Of a DNA stretch of 64,000 nucleotides, positions 15,805-24,228 are shown piece after piece. Below the pieces are notes generated by a model. It was not told the DNA's origin. It saw only the letters and a list, made by a program, of their open reading frames with translations, and searched no databases. The translations under genes were made by a program, and so were the position numbers. Source of the DNA: Pontibacter aquaedesilientis (lineage in GTDB: Bacteria > Bacteroidota > Bacteroidia > Cytophagales > Hymenobacteraceae); assembly GCF_014773225.1 (NCBI RefSeq), contig NZ_JACXAJ010000008.1, positions 62,001-126,000 on the forward strand, given 5' to 3'. Positions within the stretch are counted from its first letter, which is position 1; each line of letters opens with the position of its first letter.

Positions 15805-17617
15805 CCCGTGATATCCTTTTGTGCACCAGCTCCAGGATAGTGGACATGTCGCAGTCTTCGAATATGAATTCATCATAACCGTGCGCCACCAATTCCTCTT
15901 TCATGTGCTGCGGGTCGTCGGCCATGATAATGGTAGGTTTGGCTTTATGCTCACGCAGTCGCGGTCCGAATTCACGGGCATAGGTATTTTCAGATACTGA
16001 AACGACTACCACTTCGGCAGCAGCGTGCAATAGTCTGTCAGCAGCTTCCTGCACATCGTTATACTGCTGTATCTCGGTTTCAAAACCGGCACAGCTGAAA
16101 AACTCCTGGGCAAACGATGCGTTGAGATGGCGCTTCTCTGATTTTCCGATCACGGCCACCACGGCTTTTGGGCGGCGCTTGCGCTTGCGCAGGTGCAGCT
16201 CCGTCGCCATGCGTATAACCTCGGTCGGGTAGGCGGCGCGGGTCGTGTCAAAATCGGCATGCTGGATCAGCTCCTCCGGGTCGAAGTCAATCTTCTCTTT
16301 CGGGTTCGGGTATTTGTTGGTGCCGACCAATACCTCGCGGCCGGTGGCAATATTCCTGAATTTTTTGCGGCTCACCGCTGTGATAGAGCTCAGGATAAAG
16401 CCGCTTTCGTAGGCCGCTTCGAAACCGCCTTTCGTCTCCACTTCCTTGAAAAGCTCCCATGCTTTGGTAGCCAGCTCGTTGGTGAGTGTTTCCAGGTAAT
16501 AAGAGCCGGCGGCAGGGTCCACGGCTTTGTCCAGGTATGACTCCTCTTTAAGGATGATGGACACGTTGCGGGCAATGCGCTCTGAGAACTCATCGGATGA
16601 CCGGAAAGTATAGTCAAAGGGCATAACCGTAAGCGAGTCGCATCCGGAGAGAACCGCCGACATGGCTTCCGTGGTCACGCGCAGCATGTTCACGTAGGGG
16701 TCGAGTGTGGTTTGGTACCAGCTGGAGGTGATGCTGTGAATGCGGAGCTTGGCGGCCAGCGCCGGCTCGGCCTTGTAAGCTTCTACCACGGCCGCCCATA
16801 GCAGGCGCAGGGCCCGCAGCTTGGCAATCTCGAAAAAATAATTGGTGCCCGTTCCCACGCAGAAATGCATGTTGCGCAGCACCGATTCCAATGGCTCGCC
16901 GGCTGCGGTCAGGCGGTCTGCATAAGCCACAGCCGCACTCAGGGTATAGGCTACTTCCTGGGTGAGCGAAGCGCCAATGCTGCTGAAGTTGGTGCCGCAA
17001 ATTGAAATGCCGTAGAAGTCGCTGCTGTCCTTGGTCAGGTCCAGTATTTTGGTGATGGCTTTGCCTTCCTTATCTGATAATTCGCCTTTGCCGGTCATCG
17101 GGTCGTAGTTCACGAAACCCTTCAGGTTACGGTGCGAGATGTGCTGGTCAGCAAGCAAGGTATAGAGTCGCTTCAGGAAAGCGTCCGGCGTGCTGCTCAG
17201 AGTATAGCTGACCGTGTGCTTTGTCAGGTCGATGTTCTCTAGCAGGTATGCGGTGTCAAAAGCCTGTTGATCTTCAATGTTGAAGTGTATGCCGTCAGCG
17301 CCTCTGCCAAGTGCGTCAGCTGCCTTGTCGATAGCGGGTCTGCCGTTGCCTTGTGCTTTTATCTGCTGTATGTTCAGCCAGTTGTTGTCGCTGCCAACGT
17401 TACCCCGCAGAAAGGGGAAGTCGCCTGGCTTGTGATTTGTAAAAGGAAGGTGCTGAATGTCTTCGCGGGTATAATAGGGCTTGATGGATATGCCCTCATA
17501 GGTCTTCCAGGTCAGTTGCTCGAGAGGGGTTTCGCGCAGGTCTTTTTGTGCGCGGGCCGCCCACTCGGCTGCCGTGGCAGGCGTGAATTCTGAGAATAGC
17601 TTCTGCTCGTCAGTCAT
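15782..17617 (-). CDS. mutA: Methylmalonyl-CoA mutase small subunit
   Basis: 611-residue non-catalytic partner of MutB. It follows the mutase barrel pattern (PYYTREDIQHLPFTN, RGNVGSDNNWLNIQQI), but the C-terminal domain lacks the D-x-H-x-x-G cobalamin motif: the corresponding segment is KSEKRHLNASFAQEFF. This is the expected state for the small subunit of the two-subunit enzyme and argues against it being a second active mutase. It overlaps the downstream lipoprotein gene by 23 bases. A TATATTTA box on the minus strand at 17640-17647 is a candidate promoter about 20 bases before the ATG. Confidence 0.95.
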   Translation of the reverse strand: MTDEQKLFSEFTPATAAEWAARAQKDLRETPLEQLTWKTYEGISIKPYYTREDIQHLPFTNHKPGDFPFLRGNVGSDNNWLNIQQIKAQGNGRPAIDKAADALGRGADGIHFNIEDQQAFDTAYLLENIDLTKHTVSYTLSSTPDAFLKRLYTLLADQHISHRNLKGFVNYDPMTGKGELSDKEGKAITKILDLTKDSSDFYGISICGTNFSSIGASLTQEVAYTLSAAVAYADRLTAAGEPLESVLRNMHFCVGTGTNYFFEIAKLRALRLLWAAVVEAYKAEPALAAKLRIHSITSSWYQTTLDPYVNMLRVTTEAMSAVLSGCDSLTVMPFDYTFRSSDEFSERIARNVSIILKEESYLDKAVDPAAGSYYLETLTNELATKAWELFKEVETKGGFEAAYESGFILSSITAVSRKKFRNIATGREVLVGTNKYPNPKEKIDFDPEELIQHADFDTTRAAYPTEVIRMATELHLRKRKRRPKAVVAVIGKSEKRHLNASFAQEFFSCAGFETEIQQYNDVQEAADRLLHAAAEVVVVSVSENTYAREFGPRLREHKAKPTIIMADDPQHMKEELVAHGYDEFIFEDCDMSTILELVHKRISRDEDNQTN

Positions 17618-17639
17618 CGTGTATGGGTGTTATTTCCTG

Positions 17640-17647
17640 TAAATATA
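17640..17647 (-). promoter_or_regulatory. Weak candidate -7 box for mutA
   Basis: TATATTTA, 7 of 8 matches to TAnnTTTG, with a plausible leader of about 18 bases; no clear -33 element. Confidence 0.3.
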
Positions 17648-17708
17648 TACTTTCTCTGGCAGCTTATAAAAACTCAGGGAAAGGTATAGCGGTTTTCTGG
17701 CTGCGTTT

Positions 17709-18089
17709 TTACTCTACGTGCGCAGCCAGCCGCTGGTATAGCCAGAAACCTAAAAGAAGCCAGACGATCAGGATGGCAGCGCCCATGATGTAGTTCGGCT
17801 TCCGCTCCTGTAACGCATGCCTGGCTTTTGCGCGGTATTCCTGCACCACCTCGTCAGGTAGAAGCCTGATGGAGAGCCAGATACCCAGCGGCAGCAGAAT
17901 GAGGTCGTCGAGGTAGCCCAGCACGGGTATAAAGTCCGGGATGAGGTCGATGGGGCTGAAGGCGTAGGCAACCGTAACAATCACAACCACCTTGGCGATG
18001 AAGGGGACCCGCGGGTCGCGATAGGCCAGGTATAAGGTATAAATATCCTCCTTGAGTTTACGGACTTTTGCTTTCCACTGCTGCAGCAT
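17709..18089 (-). CDS. YkvA/DUF1232-family membrane protein
   Basis: 126-residue protein with the DUF1232 core: DPRVPFIAKVVVIVTVAYAFSP, then IDLIPDFIPVLGYLDDLIL (about 50-68), the hallmark of the family. Two hydrophobic stretches in the core and another near the C-terminus (MGAAILIVWLLLGFWLY) predict about three membrane helices. Function of the family is unknown. It is a single gene divergent from the M20 amidohydrolase gene. Confidence 0.85.
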   Translation of the reverse strand: MLQQWKAKVRKLKEDIYTLYLAYRDPRVPFIAKVVVIVTVAYAFSPIDLIPDFIPVLGYLDDLILLPLGIWLSIRLLPDEVVQEYRAKARHALQERKPNYIMGAAILIVWLLLGFWLYQRLAAHVE

Positions 18090-18219
18090 AGGACGTTGTA
18101 CGTTCGTGCCGAAAAAACTGTAGCTTTATACCTGTAAGTATCAGAAAACAAGTAACAAGGCATCCTGCAACAGAGTCGTTTCAGGTTTGCCGTGTAACTT
18201 ATCCCTATTCAGATTCCAT

Positions 18220-19557
18220 ATGAAAAATAAACTGACACGCCTGCGTTATACCTTGCCGATTTGCCTTGTCCTAAGCTTTATGGCTACAGGTACGTCCCTG
18301 GCGCAAAATGATAAGCTGACTGCCCGCGCCCATGCCCTGGCCGACAAAATGGAGCCCAAAGTGATCGAATGGCGTCGCGACTTCCATCAAAATCCGGAAC
18401 TGGCAAACCGAGAGAAACGGACAGCCGACAAGGTAGCCCAGCATTTGAAATTGTTGGGTATGGAAGTGCAGACAGGTATAGCGCATACAGGCGTGGTAGG
18501 GATACTGAAAGGTGGCAAACCCGGTCCGGTAGTAGCATTGCGTGCCGATATGGATGCGCTGCCTGTAACCGAACGGGTGGAGGTGCCCTTTGCCTCCAAA
18601 GTACGCACCACGTTCAATGGGCAGGAAGTAGGGATAATGCACGCCTGCGGCCACGATGCCCATACGGCCATGCTGATGGCCACGGCTGAGATATTGGCAG
18701 GTATGAAGAACGACCTGGCTGGCACGGTGAAGTTTATCTTTCAACCCTCTGAAGAAGGTGCGCCCGCCGGAGAGGAGGGGGGGGCCAGCCTGATGATAAA
18801 AGAAGGCGTGCTCGACGAAGGACCCAAACCGGAAGTGATCTTTGGGCTGCATTTGAACTCTCAGGCAGAGGTAGGGCAAGTGCTTTATCGTCCGGGAGGG
18901 ATTATGGCCAGCGCCGATGTTTTCCGGATCAAAGTAAAAGGCAAGCAGGTACACGGGGCAAACCCTTGGGATGGTATAGACCCGATTGTGGTGTCGGCAC
19001 AAATCGTGACGGGTCTGCAGACCATCGTGAGCCGGCAAGTGCAGTTGACGGAAGACCCCGCCGTGGTGAGTGTGGGCATGATACAGGGCGGCGTGCGCAA
19101 CAACATCATTCCGGAGGAGGTGCTGATCGAGGGAACTATTCGCGCTTTCAGCCCCGAGATGCAGACGCAGATTCATGAAAAGATAAAACGCACCGCCACC
19201 AAGATCGCAGAAAGTGCCGGGGCTACTGCCGAGGTAAGCATACAGCGCATGGCGCCGGTCACCTTCAACGATCCTGCCCTGACTGACCGCATGTTGCCAA
19301 CGCTGCAGACGGCCATTGGGCGCGACAAGGTGGTGCAGATGAAACCAGTCACCATCGCCGAGGACTTCGCCTTTTACCAGCAGAAGATACCTGGGCTATT
19401 TCTGTTCATTGGCGGCATGCCCAAAGGGCAAGACCCCAAAACCGCTCCGGCACACCACACCCCGGATTTCTTTATCGATGAGAGCAGCATGAAGACAGGT
19501 ATAAAAACCCTGACGAGCCTGACGCTGGATTACATGGCCGGGAAAGGGAAGAAGTAA
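18220..19557 (+). CDS. Secreted M20-family amidohydrolase
   Basis: 445-residue zinc amidohydrolase of the M20D/hippurate-hydrolase type. The ATG at 18220 is chosen because it starts a basic-hydrophobic signal peptide ending near GTSLAQ; the longer frame from a TTG lacks this. Metal-site motifs: HACGHDAHTAMLM (about 143-155), PSEEGAPAGEEGG (about 180-192), GLHLNSQ, and a late AEDFAFYQQKIPG with the final ligand His in APAHHTPDFF. Known relatives remove acyl groups from amino acids (N-acyl, hippurate, indole-acetyl). Export suggests scavenging of acylated amino acids in the periplasm; substrate is unknown. A hairpin about 95 bases downstream may end its transcript. Confidence 0.9.
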   Translation: MKNKLTRLRYTLPICLVLSFMATGTSLAQNDKLTARAHALADKMEPKVIEWRRDFHQNPELANREKRTADKVAQHLKLLGMEVQTGIAHTGVVGILKGGKPGPVVALRADMDALPVTERVEVPFASKVRTTFNGQEVGIMHACGHDAHTAMLMATAEILAGMKNDLAGTVKFIFQPSEEGAPAGEEGGASLMIKEGVLDEGPKPEVIFGLHLNSQAEVGQVLYRPGGIMASADVFRIKVKGKQVHGANPWDGIDPIVVSAQIVTGLQTIVSRQVQLTEDPAVVSVGMIQGGVRNNIIPEEVLIEGTIRAFSPEMQTQIHEKIKRTATKIAESAGATAEVSIQRMAPVTFNDPALTDRMLPTLQTAIGRDKVVQMKPVTIAEDFAFYQQKIPGLFLFIGGMPKGQDPKTAPAHHTPDFFIDESSMKTGIKTLTSLTLDYMAGKGKK

Positions 19558-19652
19558 AAGCCCATTTCTAAGTGTCGGGTAGGTTGCTTTGGTTTGAGTC
19601 ACCTCATCATATAGCAAAAATGGATGTAATTGGCTGTCAGTGTAGAAATAAG

Positions 19653-19684
19653 GCGCTTATAAAATCTTGAAATTTTATAAGCGC
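19653..19684. repeat. Perfect inverted repeat (hairpin) upstream of the 5'-nucleotidase pair
   Basis: 13-bp arms GCGCTTATAAAAT and ATTTTATAAGCGC with a 6-base loop. No T-run follows, so it could be a weak bidirectional terminator or a protein site. It lies 8 bases before the promoter of the next gene. Confidence 0.6.
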
Positions 19685-19691
19685 AGCAAGC

Positions 19692-19722
19692 TTGCCGGAG
19701 CCCTGTAATGTTGATAACTTTG
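19692..19722 (+). promoter_or_regulatory. Consensus Bacteroidota promoter
   Basis: TTG (19692-19694), a 20-base spacer, then TAACTTTG (19715-19722), an exact match to TTG-N19-21-TAnnTTTG. The expected leader to the ATG at 19745 is about 18 bases. Confidence 0.75.
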
Positions 19723-19744
19723 GGGATAATTACAGCAGCATCCC

Positions 19745-20500
19745 ATGAAGCTTCCTCTTTTCAAACACCTCTCCGGAGTAGCCTTGGCCCTGAGTCTGGT
19801 CGCCTGCCAGCGGCCCTTGCAGCCCGCGGCCAATCTGAGCGAAACGGATGTAGCCGTTGACCACAACATCGCCGCCGACCCGGCCGTGGAGGCAATAGTA
19901 GCCCCATACCGTGAGGAGGTGACTGTGAAAATGTCAGAGGTGGTGGGGACAGCGCCCGTGGCTTTGGGAAAAGGAGACTACGAGTCGCCGCTCGGCAACT
20001 TTGTGGTGGACCTGCAACTGGCCCAAAGCGAACCAGTCTACGGCAAGCCCATCGACCTGTCATTGACGACCGAAGGCGGTTTGCGGGTGCCGCTTCCGAA
20101 AGGAGAAATCACAACCGGCCATATTTTTGAGCTCATGCCTTTCGAAAATGAGCTGGTGGTGCTGACGCTGCGTGGCGAAACGGTGAAGCAGTTGTTTAAC
20201 GATGCGGCCGCGCGCAAGATCATCTACATCGGCAATGCGACCTACACGGTGGCTGACGGCAAGGCCACTGACATCCGAATCAAAGGCCAGCCTTTTGACC
20301 CTGGCAAGACCTATACCTTGGTGACGTCCGATTACCTGGCTGGCGGCGGCGATAACCTCACTTTGCTCAAGAACCCTGTAAAGTATGAGAAACTGGGCCT
20401 CATGCTGCGCGACGCCATTCACCAGCAGATAAAACAACTGACGACCGCCGGCAAACAGGTAACTGCGCCGGCCGGAAAGCGCGTGACTGTTCTCCGATAA
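19745..20500 (+). CDS. 5'-nucleotidase C-terminal-domain lipoprotein
   Basis: 251 residues. The N-terminus is a lipoprotein signal (MKLPLFKHLSGVALALSLVA with Cys at 21). The rest matches only the C-terminal, substrate-binding domain of periplasmic 5'-nucleotidases/UshA: YESPLGNFVVDLQL near the start and ELMPFENELVVLTLRGETVKQL, then YLAGGGDNLTLL at the end. It has no metallophosphatase domain of its own; that is supplied by the next gene, 14 bases downstream. So a normally fused enzyme is split in two exported proteins. Each has its own targeting signal, so the split is not a frameshift. It likely binds the nucleoside part of the substrate. Confidence 0.9.
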   Translation: MKLPLFKHLSGVALALSLVACQRPLQPAANLSETDVAVDHNIAADPAVEAIVAPYREEVTVKMSEVVGTAPVALGKGDYESPLGNFVVDLQLAQSEPVYGKPIDLSLTTEGGLRVPLPKGEITTGHIFELMPFENELVVLTLRGETVKQLFNDAAARKIIYIGNATYTVADGKATDIRIKGQPFDPGKTYTLVTSDYLAGGGDNLTLLKNPVKYEKLGLMLRDAIHQQIKQLTTAGKQVTAPAGKRVTVLR

Positions 20501-20514
20501 CCTATACCTGAGCC

Positions 20515-21450
20515 ATGAAAAGAAGAGACTTTATAAAGCACACGGCAGTAGGGGCGGCAGGTATAAGCATGCTGGGCCTGCCCTTTTCGGCGGCGGCCGC
20601 CCGCGAAGGTATAAAACTGACCATCCTGCACACCAACGACCAGCACTCGCGCATCGACCCCTTTCCGGATGATGGCCGCAGGTATGGCGGTATGGGCGGC
20701 ATGGCCCGCCGTGCCACGCTCATCGACAGCATACGACAGCAGGAACCCAACGTGCTCTTGCTCGACTCGGGCGACATCTGGCAAGGCACGCCCTATTTCA
20801 ATTTCTTTGAAGGAGAGCTCGAGTACAAACTTATGACCCAGATGAAGTACGACGCGGCCACGCTCGGTAACCACGACTTCGATATCGGGCTCGAAGGGTT
20901 GCAAAAACAGCTGCCCCTGGCGGGCTTTCCTTTTCTGACCGCTAACTACGACTTCTCCAAAACCATTTTGAAGAACCGTTTTCAACCTTACAAGGCGTTC
21001 GAAAAGCAAGGTATACGGATAGGCATTTTCGGTTTGGGCATAGAGCTGGAAGGGTTGGTGAGCAAAAAGATGTATGGCGAGACCATATACCTGGACCCCG
21101 TGGAGAAAGCCCGTGAGATGGTGCAGGCCCTGCGCGAAAAGGAGAAATGCCATTTGGTTGTCTGTCTCTCGCACCTCGGGTATAGCTACAACACCGAAAA
21201 GATAGACGACCGCAAGCTGGCACAGCAAGTGAGCGGCATCGACCTGATACTGGGTGGCCATACCCATACCTTCCTGGAAAAACCGGAGGTGCTGCGCCAC
21301 GAAAACGGCCATGAGACCATGATTAACCAAGTGGGCTGGTCTGGGCTGTTTTTAGGGCGAGTCGACTTCATATTTAACAGAAAATCAAAGCGAAGTACAG
21401 TTATTAACACGGCTGCTTTGCCTGTGGATAACCCTGTATTAACTTCGTGA
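20515..21450 (+). CDS. Tat-exported metallophosphatase (5'-nucleotidase N-terminal domain)
   Basis: 311 residues with a twin-arginine signal (MKRRDFIKHTAVGAAG), then a complete calcineurin-like metal site: ILHTNDQHSRI (about 37-47), LDSGDIWQGTP, TLGNHDFDIG, LSHLGYS and GGHTHTF. It lacks the C-terminal 5'-nucleotidase domain, which is encoded separately just upstream. Tat export suggests folding and metal loading in the cytoplasm before transport, whereas the partner is a Sec lipoprotein. Likely acts on nucleotides or related phosphoesters in the periplasm. The end of the gene contains the DnaA box described separately. Confidence 0.92.
   Translation: MKRRDFIKHTAVGAAGISMLGLPFSAAAAREGIKLTILHTNDQHSRIDPFPDDGRRYGGMGGMARRATLIDSIRQQEPNVLLLDSGDIWQGTPYFNFFEGELEYKLMTQMKYDAATLGNHDFDIGLEGLQKQLPLAGFPFLTANYDFSKTILKNRFQPYKAFEKQGIRIGIFGLGIELEGLVSKKMYGETIYLDPVEKAREMVQALREKEKCHLVVCLSHLGYSYNTEKIDDRKLAQQVSGIDLILGGHTHTFLEKPEVLRHENGHETMINQVGWSGLFLGRVDFIFNRKSKRSTVINTAALPVDNPVLTS
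21423..21431 (-). promoter_or_regulatory. Consensus DnaA box upstream of dnaA
   Basis: TGTGGATAA, the reverse of TTATCCACA, an exact 9-base match. It is inside the last codons of the metallophosphatase gene, about 125 bases before the dnaA start. A one-mismatch copy (TTATTAACA) is at 21401-21409. This suggests autoregulation of dnaA or part of an origin; only two boxes are seen, so an origin is not claimed. Confidence 0.55.
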
Positions 21451-21555
21451 ATAAATAATTTTTTGTTTAGAATAATTTAATCAAATTTGTAACCCCCCGC
21501 CGTAAAGGAGAGGTTTGTTTCACCAAACGAATCTTAGTGAGTTTTGGAAAATTGG

Positions 21556-22980
21556 ATGATAAAAGACTGTTCAACAGTATGGAGTAACTGTCTACAGGTA
21601 ATAAAGGAAAATATTGGCGAGCAGAGCTTCAAAACCTGGTTCGAACCAATCAAGCCTTTGTCCCTGCGCGACAACGTGCTGACCATACAAGTGCCTAGCC
21701 AGTTCTTTTACGAATGGCTGGAGGAGCACTATGTAGGTCTTTTGAAAAAAGTGATTTACCAGGAGCTGGGAAGCGAGGGGCGACTGGAGTATTCTATTAT
21801 CGTGGACCGTGGCAACGAGGCGAACAAACCGCAGACGGTCAATATCCCTACCAAGAAAATACCGCAGGCCGTGGTTAACTCTTACCGGCCGGAGCAGAAC
21901 TTTATCAAGAGCCCGTTCGAGTCGAAGACTATCGACCGCAACTTTTTGAACTCGCAGCTCAACGGAGCTTATACCTTTGAGAACTACATCGAAGGAGACT
22001 GTAACCGCCTGGCACGCTCAGCCGGTTATGCCGTGGCCAACAAGCCGGGCACGACTTCCTTTAACCCCTTGATGGTATACGGTGGCGTAGGATTGGGCAA
22101 AACGCACCTCGTGCAGGCCATCGGCAACCACATCAAAAACAGCAACCCCGATAAGTTCGTGCTCTATGTGTCTTCTGAGAAATTCGTGAATCAGTTCATC
22201 GAGTCGCTCAAGACCAACAACGTGCAGGACTTCGCCAACTTCTACCTGCTGGTGGATATCCTGATCATCGACGACGTGCAGTTCCTGAGCGGCAAAGAGA
22301 AGACGCAGGAAATGTTCTTCCACATCTTCAACCACCTGCACCAGTCCGGCAAGCAGATCGTCATGACCTCCGACTGTCCGCCGCGTGATCTCAAAGGCTT
22401 GGAGGAGCGTCTGTTGTCCCGCTTTAAATGGGGCCTCACCGCCGACCTGCAGAGCCCGGATTTCGAGACGCGTATGGCTATCATCCAGAAAAAGATGCAA
22501 GGCGACGGCATTGATATTCCGGACAACGTGGTGGAGTACCTAGCCTACAGCGTGGATACCAACGTGCGTGAACTGGAAGGCGTACTGATCTCGCTTATCG
22601 CGCAATCTTCATTAAATAGAAAAGAAATTGACCTGGAGCTTGCCAAGCAGGCCCTGAAGCATATTATTGAGGATGTGGAGACTGAGGTGAACCTCGACTT
22701 CATCCAGAAAACCGTGGCGGAGTACTTCCAGGTAAGTTTGGATTCGCTCAAGGCCAAGACTCGTAAGAAAGAGATCGTGACGGCACGCCAGGTGGCTATG
22801 TACTTTGCCAAGGAGTTCACGAGCCATTCGCTCAAGTCGATTGGTTACCATTTCGGCGGCCGCGACCACAGTACCGTGATTCACTCGGTGCAAACTGTTT
22901 CGGACCTGATCGACACCGACAAGAAATTCAAGGTGAGCATTCAGGAGCTTCAGAAGAAATTCAAATCAAAGGCAGGCTAA
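21556..22980 (+). CDS. dnaA: Chromosomal replication initiator DnaA
   Basis: 474-residue initiator. The ATG at 21556 (MIKDCSTVWSNCLQ) is preferred over an in-frame TTG 12 bases earlier because related DnaA proteins start near this point. Domain I is at 1-80 (SFKTWFEPIKPLSLRDNVLTIQVPSQF), linker II is short, and domain III has the AAA+ Walker A GGVGLGKTHL (about 175-184) and Walker B ILIIDDVQFL (about 238-247). C-terminal domain IV has the DnaA signature helix with FGGRDHSTVIHSVQ (about 439-452). It has a likely weak promoter: TTTG at 21462 and CAAATTTG at 21482, with a spacing of 16. It is followed by a strong bidirectional terminator. Confidence 0.98.
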   Translation: MIKDCSTVWSNCLQVIKENIGEQSFKTWFEPIKPLSLRDNVLTIQVPSQFFYEWLEEHYVGLLKKVIYQELGSEGRLEYSIIVDRGNEANKPQTVNIPTKKIPQAVVNSYRPEQNFIKSPFESKTIDRNFLNSQLNGAYTFENYIEGDCNRLARSAGYAVANKPGTTSFNPLMVYGGVGLGKTHLVQAIGNHIKNSNPDKFVLYVSSEKFVNQFIESLKTNNVQDFANFYLLVDILIIDDVQFLSGKEKTQEMFFHIFNHLHQSGKQIVMTSDCPPRDLKGLEERLLSRFKWGLTADLQSPDFETRMAIIQKKMQGDGIDIPDNVVEYLAYSVDTNVRELEGVLISLIAQSSLNRKEIDLELAKQALKHIIEDVETEVNLDFIQKTVAEYFQVSLDSLKAKTRKKEIVTARQVAMYFAKEFTSHSLKSIGYHFGGRDHSTVIHSVQTVSDLIDTDKKFKVSIQELQKKFKSKAG

Positions 22981-23004
22981 CCTATACCTGTGTCCTAAAA
23001 ACTG

Positions 23005-23036
23005 AAGAAGGCCATACCTGCAGGTATGGCCTTCTT
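23005..23036. terminator. Bidirectional terminator, 32-bp perfect palindrome
   Basis: Arms 23005-23020 and 23021-23036 are exact reverse complements. The centre is CATACCTGCAGGTATG, built from two inverted near-copies of the GGTATA word that is so frequent in this window. Lies between convergent dnaA and the PH-domain gene. Confidence 0.85.
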
Positions 23037-23063
23037 TATTTGTGGCTTCTAAGTATGTATTTC

Positions 23064-23567
23064 CTAGGAGGGAATATTAGCTTCCGTTATTTCAAAATTG
23101 TGCACGGTAGAAAGCTCACGCAAACGGCTCTTTATTTTCTCGATATCTCTTTTTTTGCGCACCTGCTTCAGGTCCAGGTATAGCTTGTTGCCGTCGCGCT
23201 GCGTGATGCGCAGAGCCATAGGCGAAACGTGTATAGCGGCAATGTCAGGTATAGCCGTTATCATTTTGGAGCGGAACACACCATTCTTTTGCACGATGTA
23301 CTCGGGCGTCACCTCAATGTAAGACTGAATGCCAAAAACAGAGGTATTCTGCAAAATCACATAACCCAAGAAAATCACTGCCAGCCCGAAGAAGATGTAA
23401 TACAGATAATTCTGATCATTGGTCGGGTTTTCGGTTAGCAGCAACATGGTGGCCCAGGCCAACCAAAAGAGGGTGAGCACGAGCTGAACCGTGAACGAGA
23501 GCTTAGCATTGCGCGACGGGCTTAACTGTACAAAAAGCGACGATCTTGCATTACCTGCAGTGGGCAT
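23064..23567 (-). CDS. Bacterial PH-domain membrane protein
   Basis: 167 residues. Two membrane helices (about 24-44, FTVQLVLTLFWLAWATMLLL, and 54-72, YYIFFGLAVIFLGYVIL) are followed by a small PH-like beta domain (SYIEVTPEYIVQKNGVF, LRITQRDGNKLYLDLKQV) and a C-terminal helix. Such bPH-type proteins are common in Bacteroidota and of unknown role. No signal peptide; the domain is probably cytoplasmic. It is a single gene, convergent with dnaA. Confidence 0.7.
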   Translation of the reverse strand: MPTAGNARSSLFVQLSPSRNAKLSFTVQLVLTLFWLAWATMLLLTENPTNDQNYLYYIFFGLAVIFLGYVILQNTSVFGIQSYIEVTPEYIVQKNGVFRSKMITAIPDIAAIHVSPMALRITQRDGNKLYLDLKQVRKKRDIEKIKSRLRELSTVHNFEITEANIPS

Positions 23568-23628
23568 AGAAGGATGTTAAAGTGAAACAAACGAGCACAG
23601 TCTAAGTGCAAGCTGCAATATAGTAAAT

Positions 23629-24063
23629 TTATTTTTTTAGTGCAGCAGTCAAAATAATCTCCGGCACTGCTCCCAACGCTTTTGAGATCGGGCATTTCGC
23701 CTTTGCCTCCTGCGCAAGCTTCTGAAACTCCTCGTCTTCTATTTCTGGCACACTGGCTTCGGTGTTCAGTTCGATTTTCATCACATGCGGTCCACCGTCT
23801 TTTTCACCTAAGTGTACGGTTGCCACCGTGCGGATAGTCTCAGGCTGATAATTTGCCTTCTCAAGCAAGGCGCTCAGGAACATGGAGAAGCAACCGGAGT
23901 GTGCTGCGCCAATCAACTCCTCAGGATTGGTGGCAGAGGTATCATCGCCAAAGCGGGACGCGAAGGTATAGCTAACCTTGAAGTGGCCGGTGCCTGATTC
24001 TACTTCTCCCGACCCGTTTTTCAGGCCTTTGTTCCATTGGGCTTTTGCTGTGCTTTTTTTCAT
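23629..24063 (-). CDS. OsmC-family peroxiredoxin
   Basis: 144-residue thiol peroxidase against organic hydroperoxides. The family's two redox Cys are present, in AAHSGCFSMFLS (about 53-64) and AKCPISKAL (about 122-130), in normal spacing. The N-terminal AQWNKGLKNGSGEVESGTG matches the OsmC (not Ohr) branch. No regulator is adjacent. It is transcribed divergently from the GH3 gene across a 165-bp spacer in which no exact TAnnTTTG is seen. Confidence 0.93.
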   Translation of the reverse strand: MKKSTAKAQWNKGLKNGSGEVESGTGHFKVSYTFASRFGDDTSATNPEELIGAAHSGCFSMFLSALLEKANYQPETIRTVATVHLGEKDGGPHVMKIELNTEASVPEIEDEEFQKLAQEAKAKCPISKALGAVPEIILTAALKK

Positions 24064-24228
24064 GTCTGTTGTTTTAAGTATTGGTTTTTAGATGAATATA
24101 GTACCTATAAACTGCCTGATCGGTTTTTTTGTTAGACGAAAGTACCCCTAAGCGGGCAAAACATGGCAATTGATTATGGCATTGCCCGTTTATCTGGCTA
24201 TATTTACCTTCTTTAAAAGCAGAAATTT

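Noticed and set aside
17618-17708. Cobalamin riboswitch upstream of mutA.
   Set aside because: The spacer is only 91 bp, too short for the element, and no B12-box sequence is visible.
19745-21450. Frameshifted or split pseudogene of a fused 5'-nucleotidase.
   Set aside because: The domain order is reversed relative to the fused enzyme and each part has its own export signal and start, so it is two genes.
21451-21555. Full replication origin between the metallophosphatase gene and dnaA.
   Set aside because: Only one exact and one near DnaA box were found, and the spacer is about 100 bp; not enough for an origin claim.
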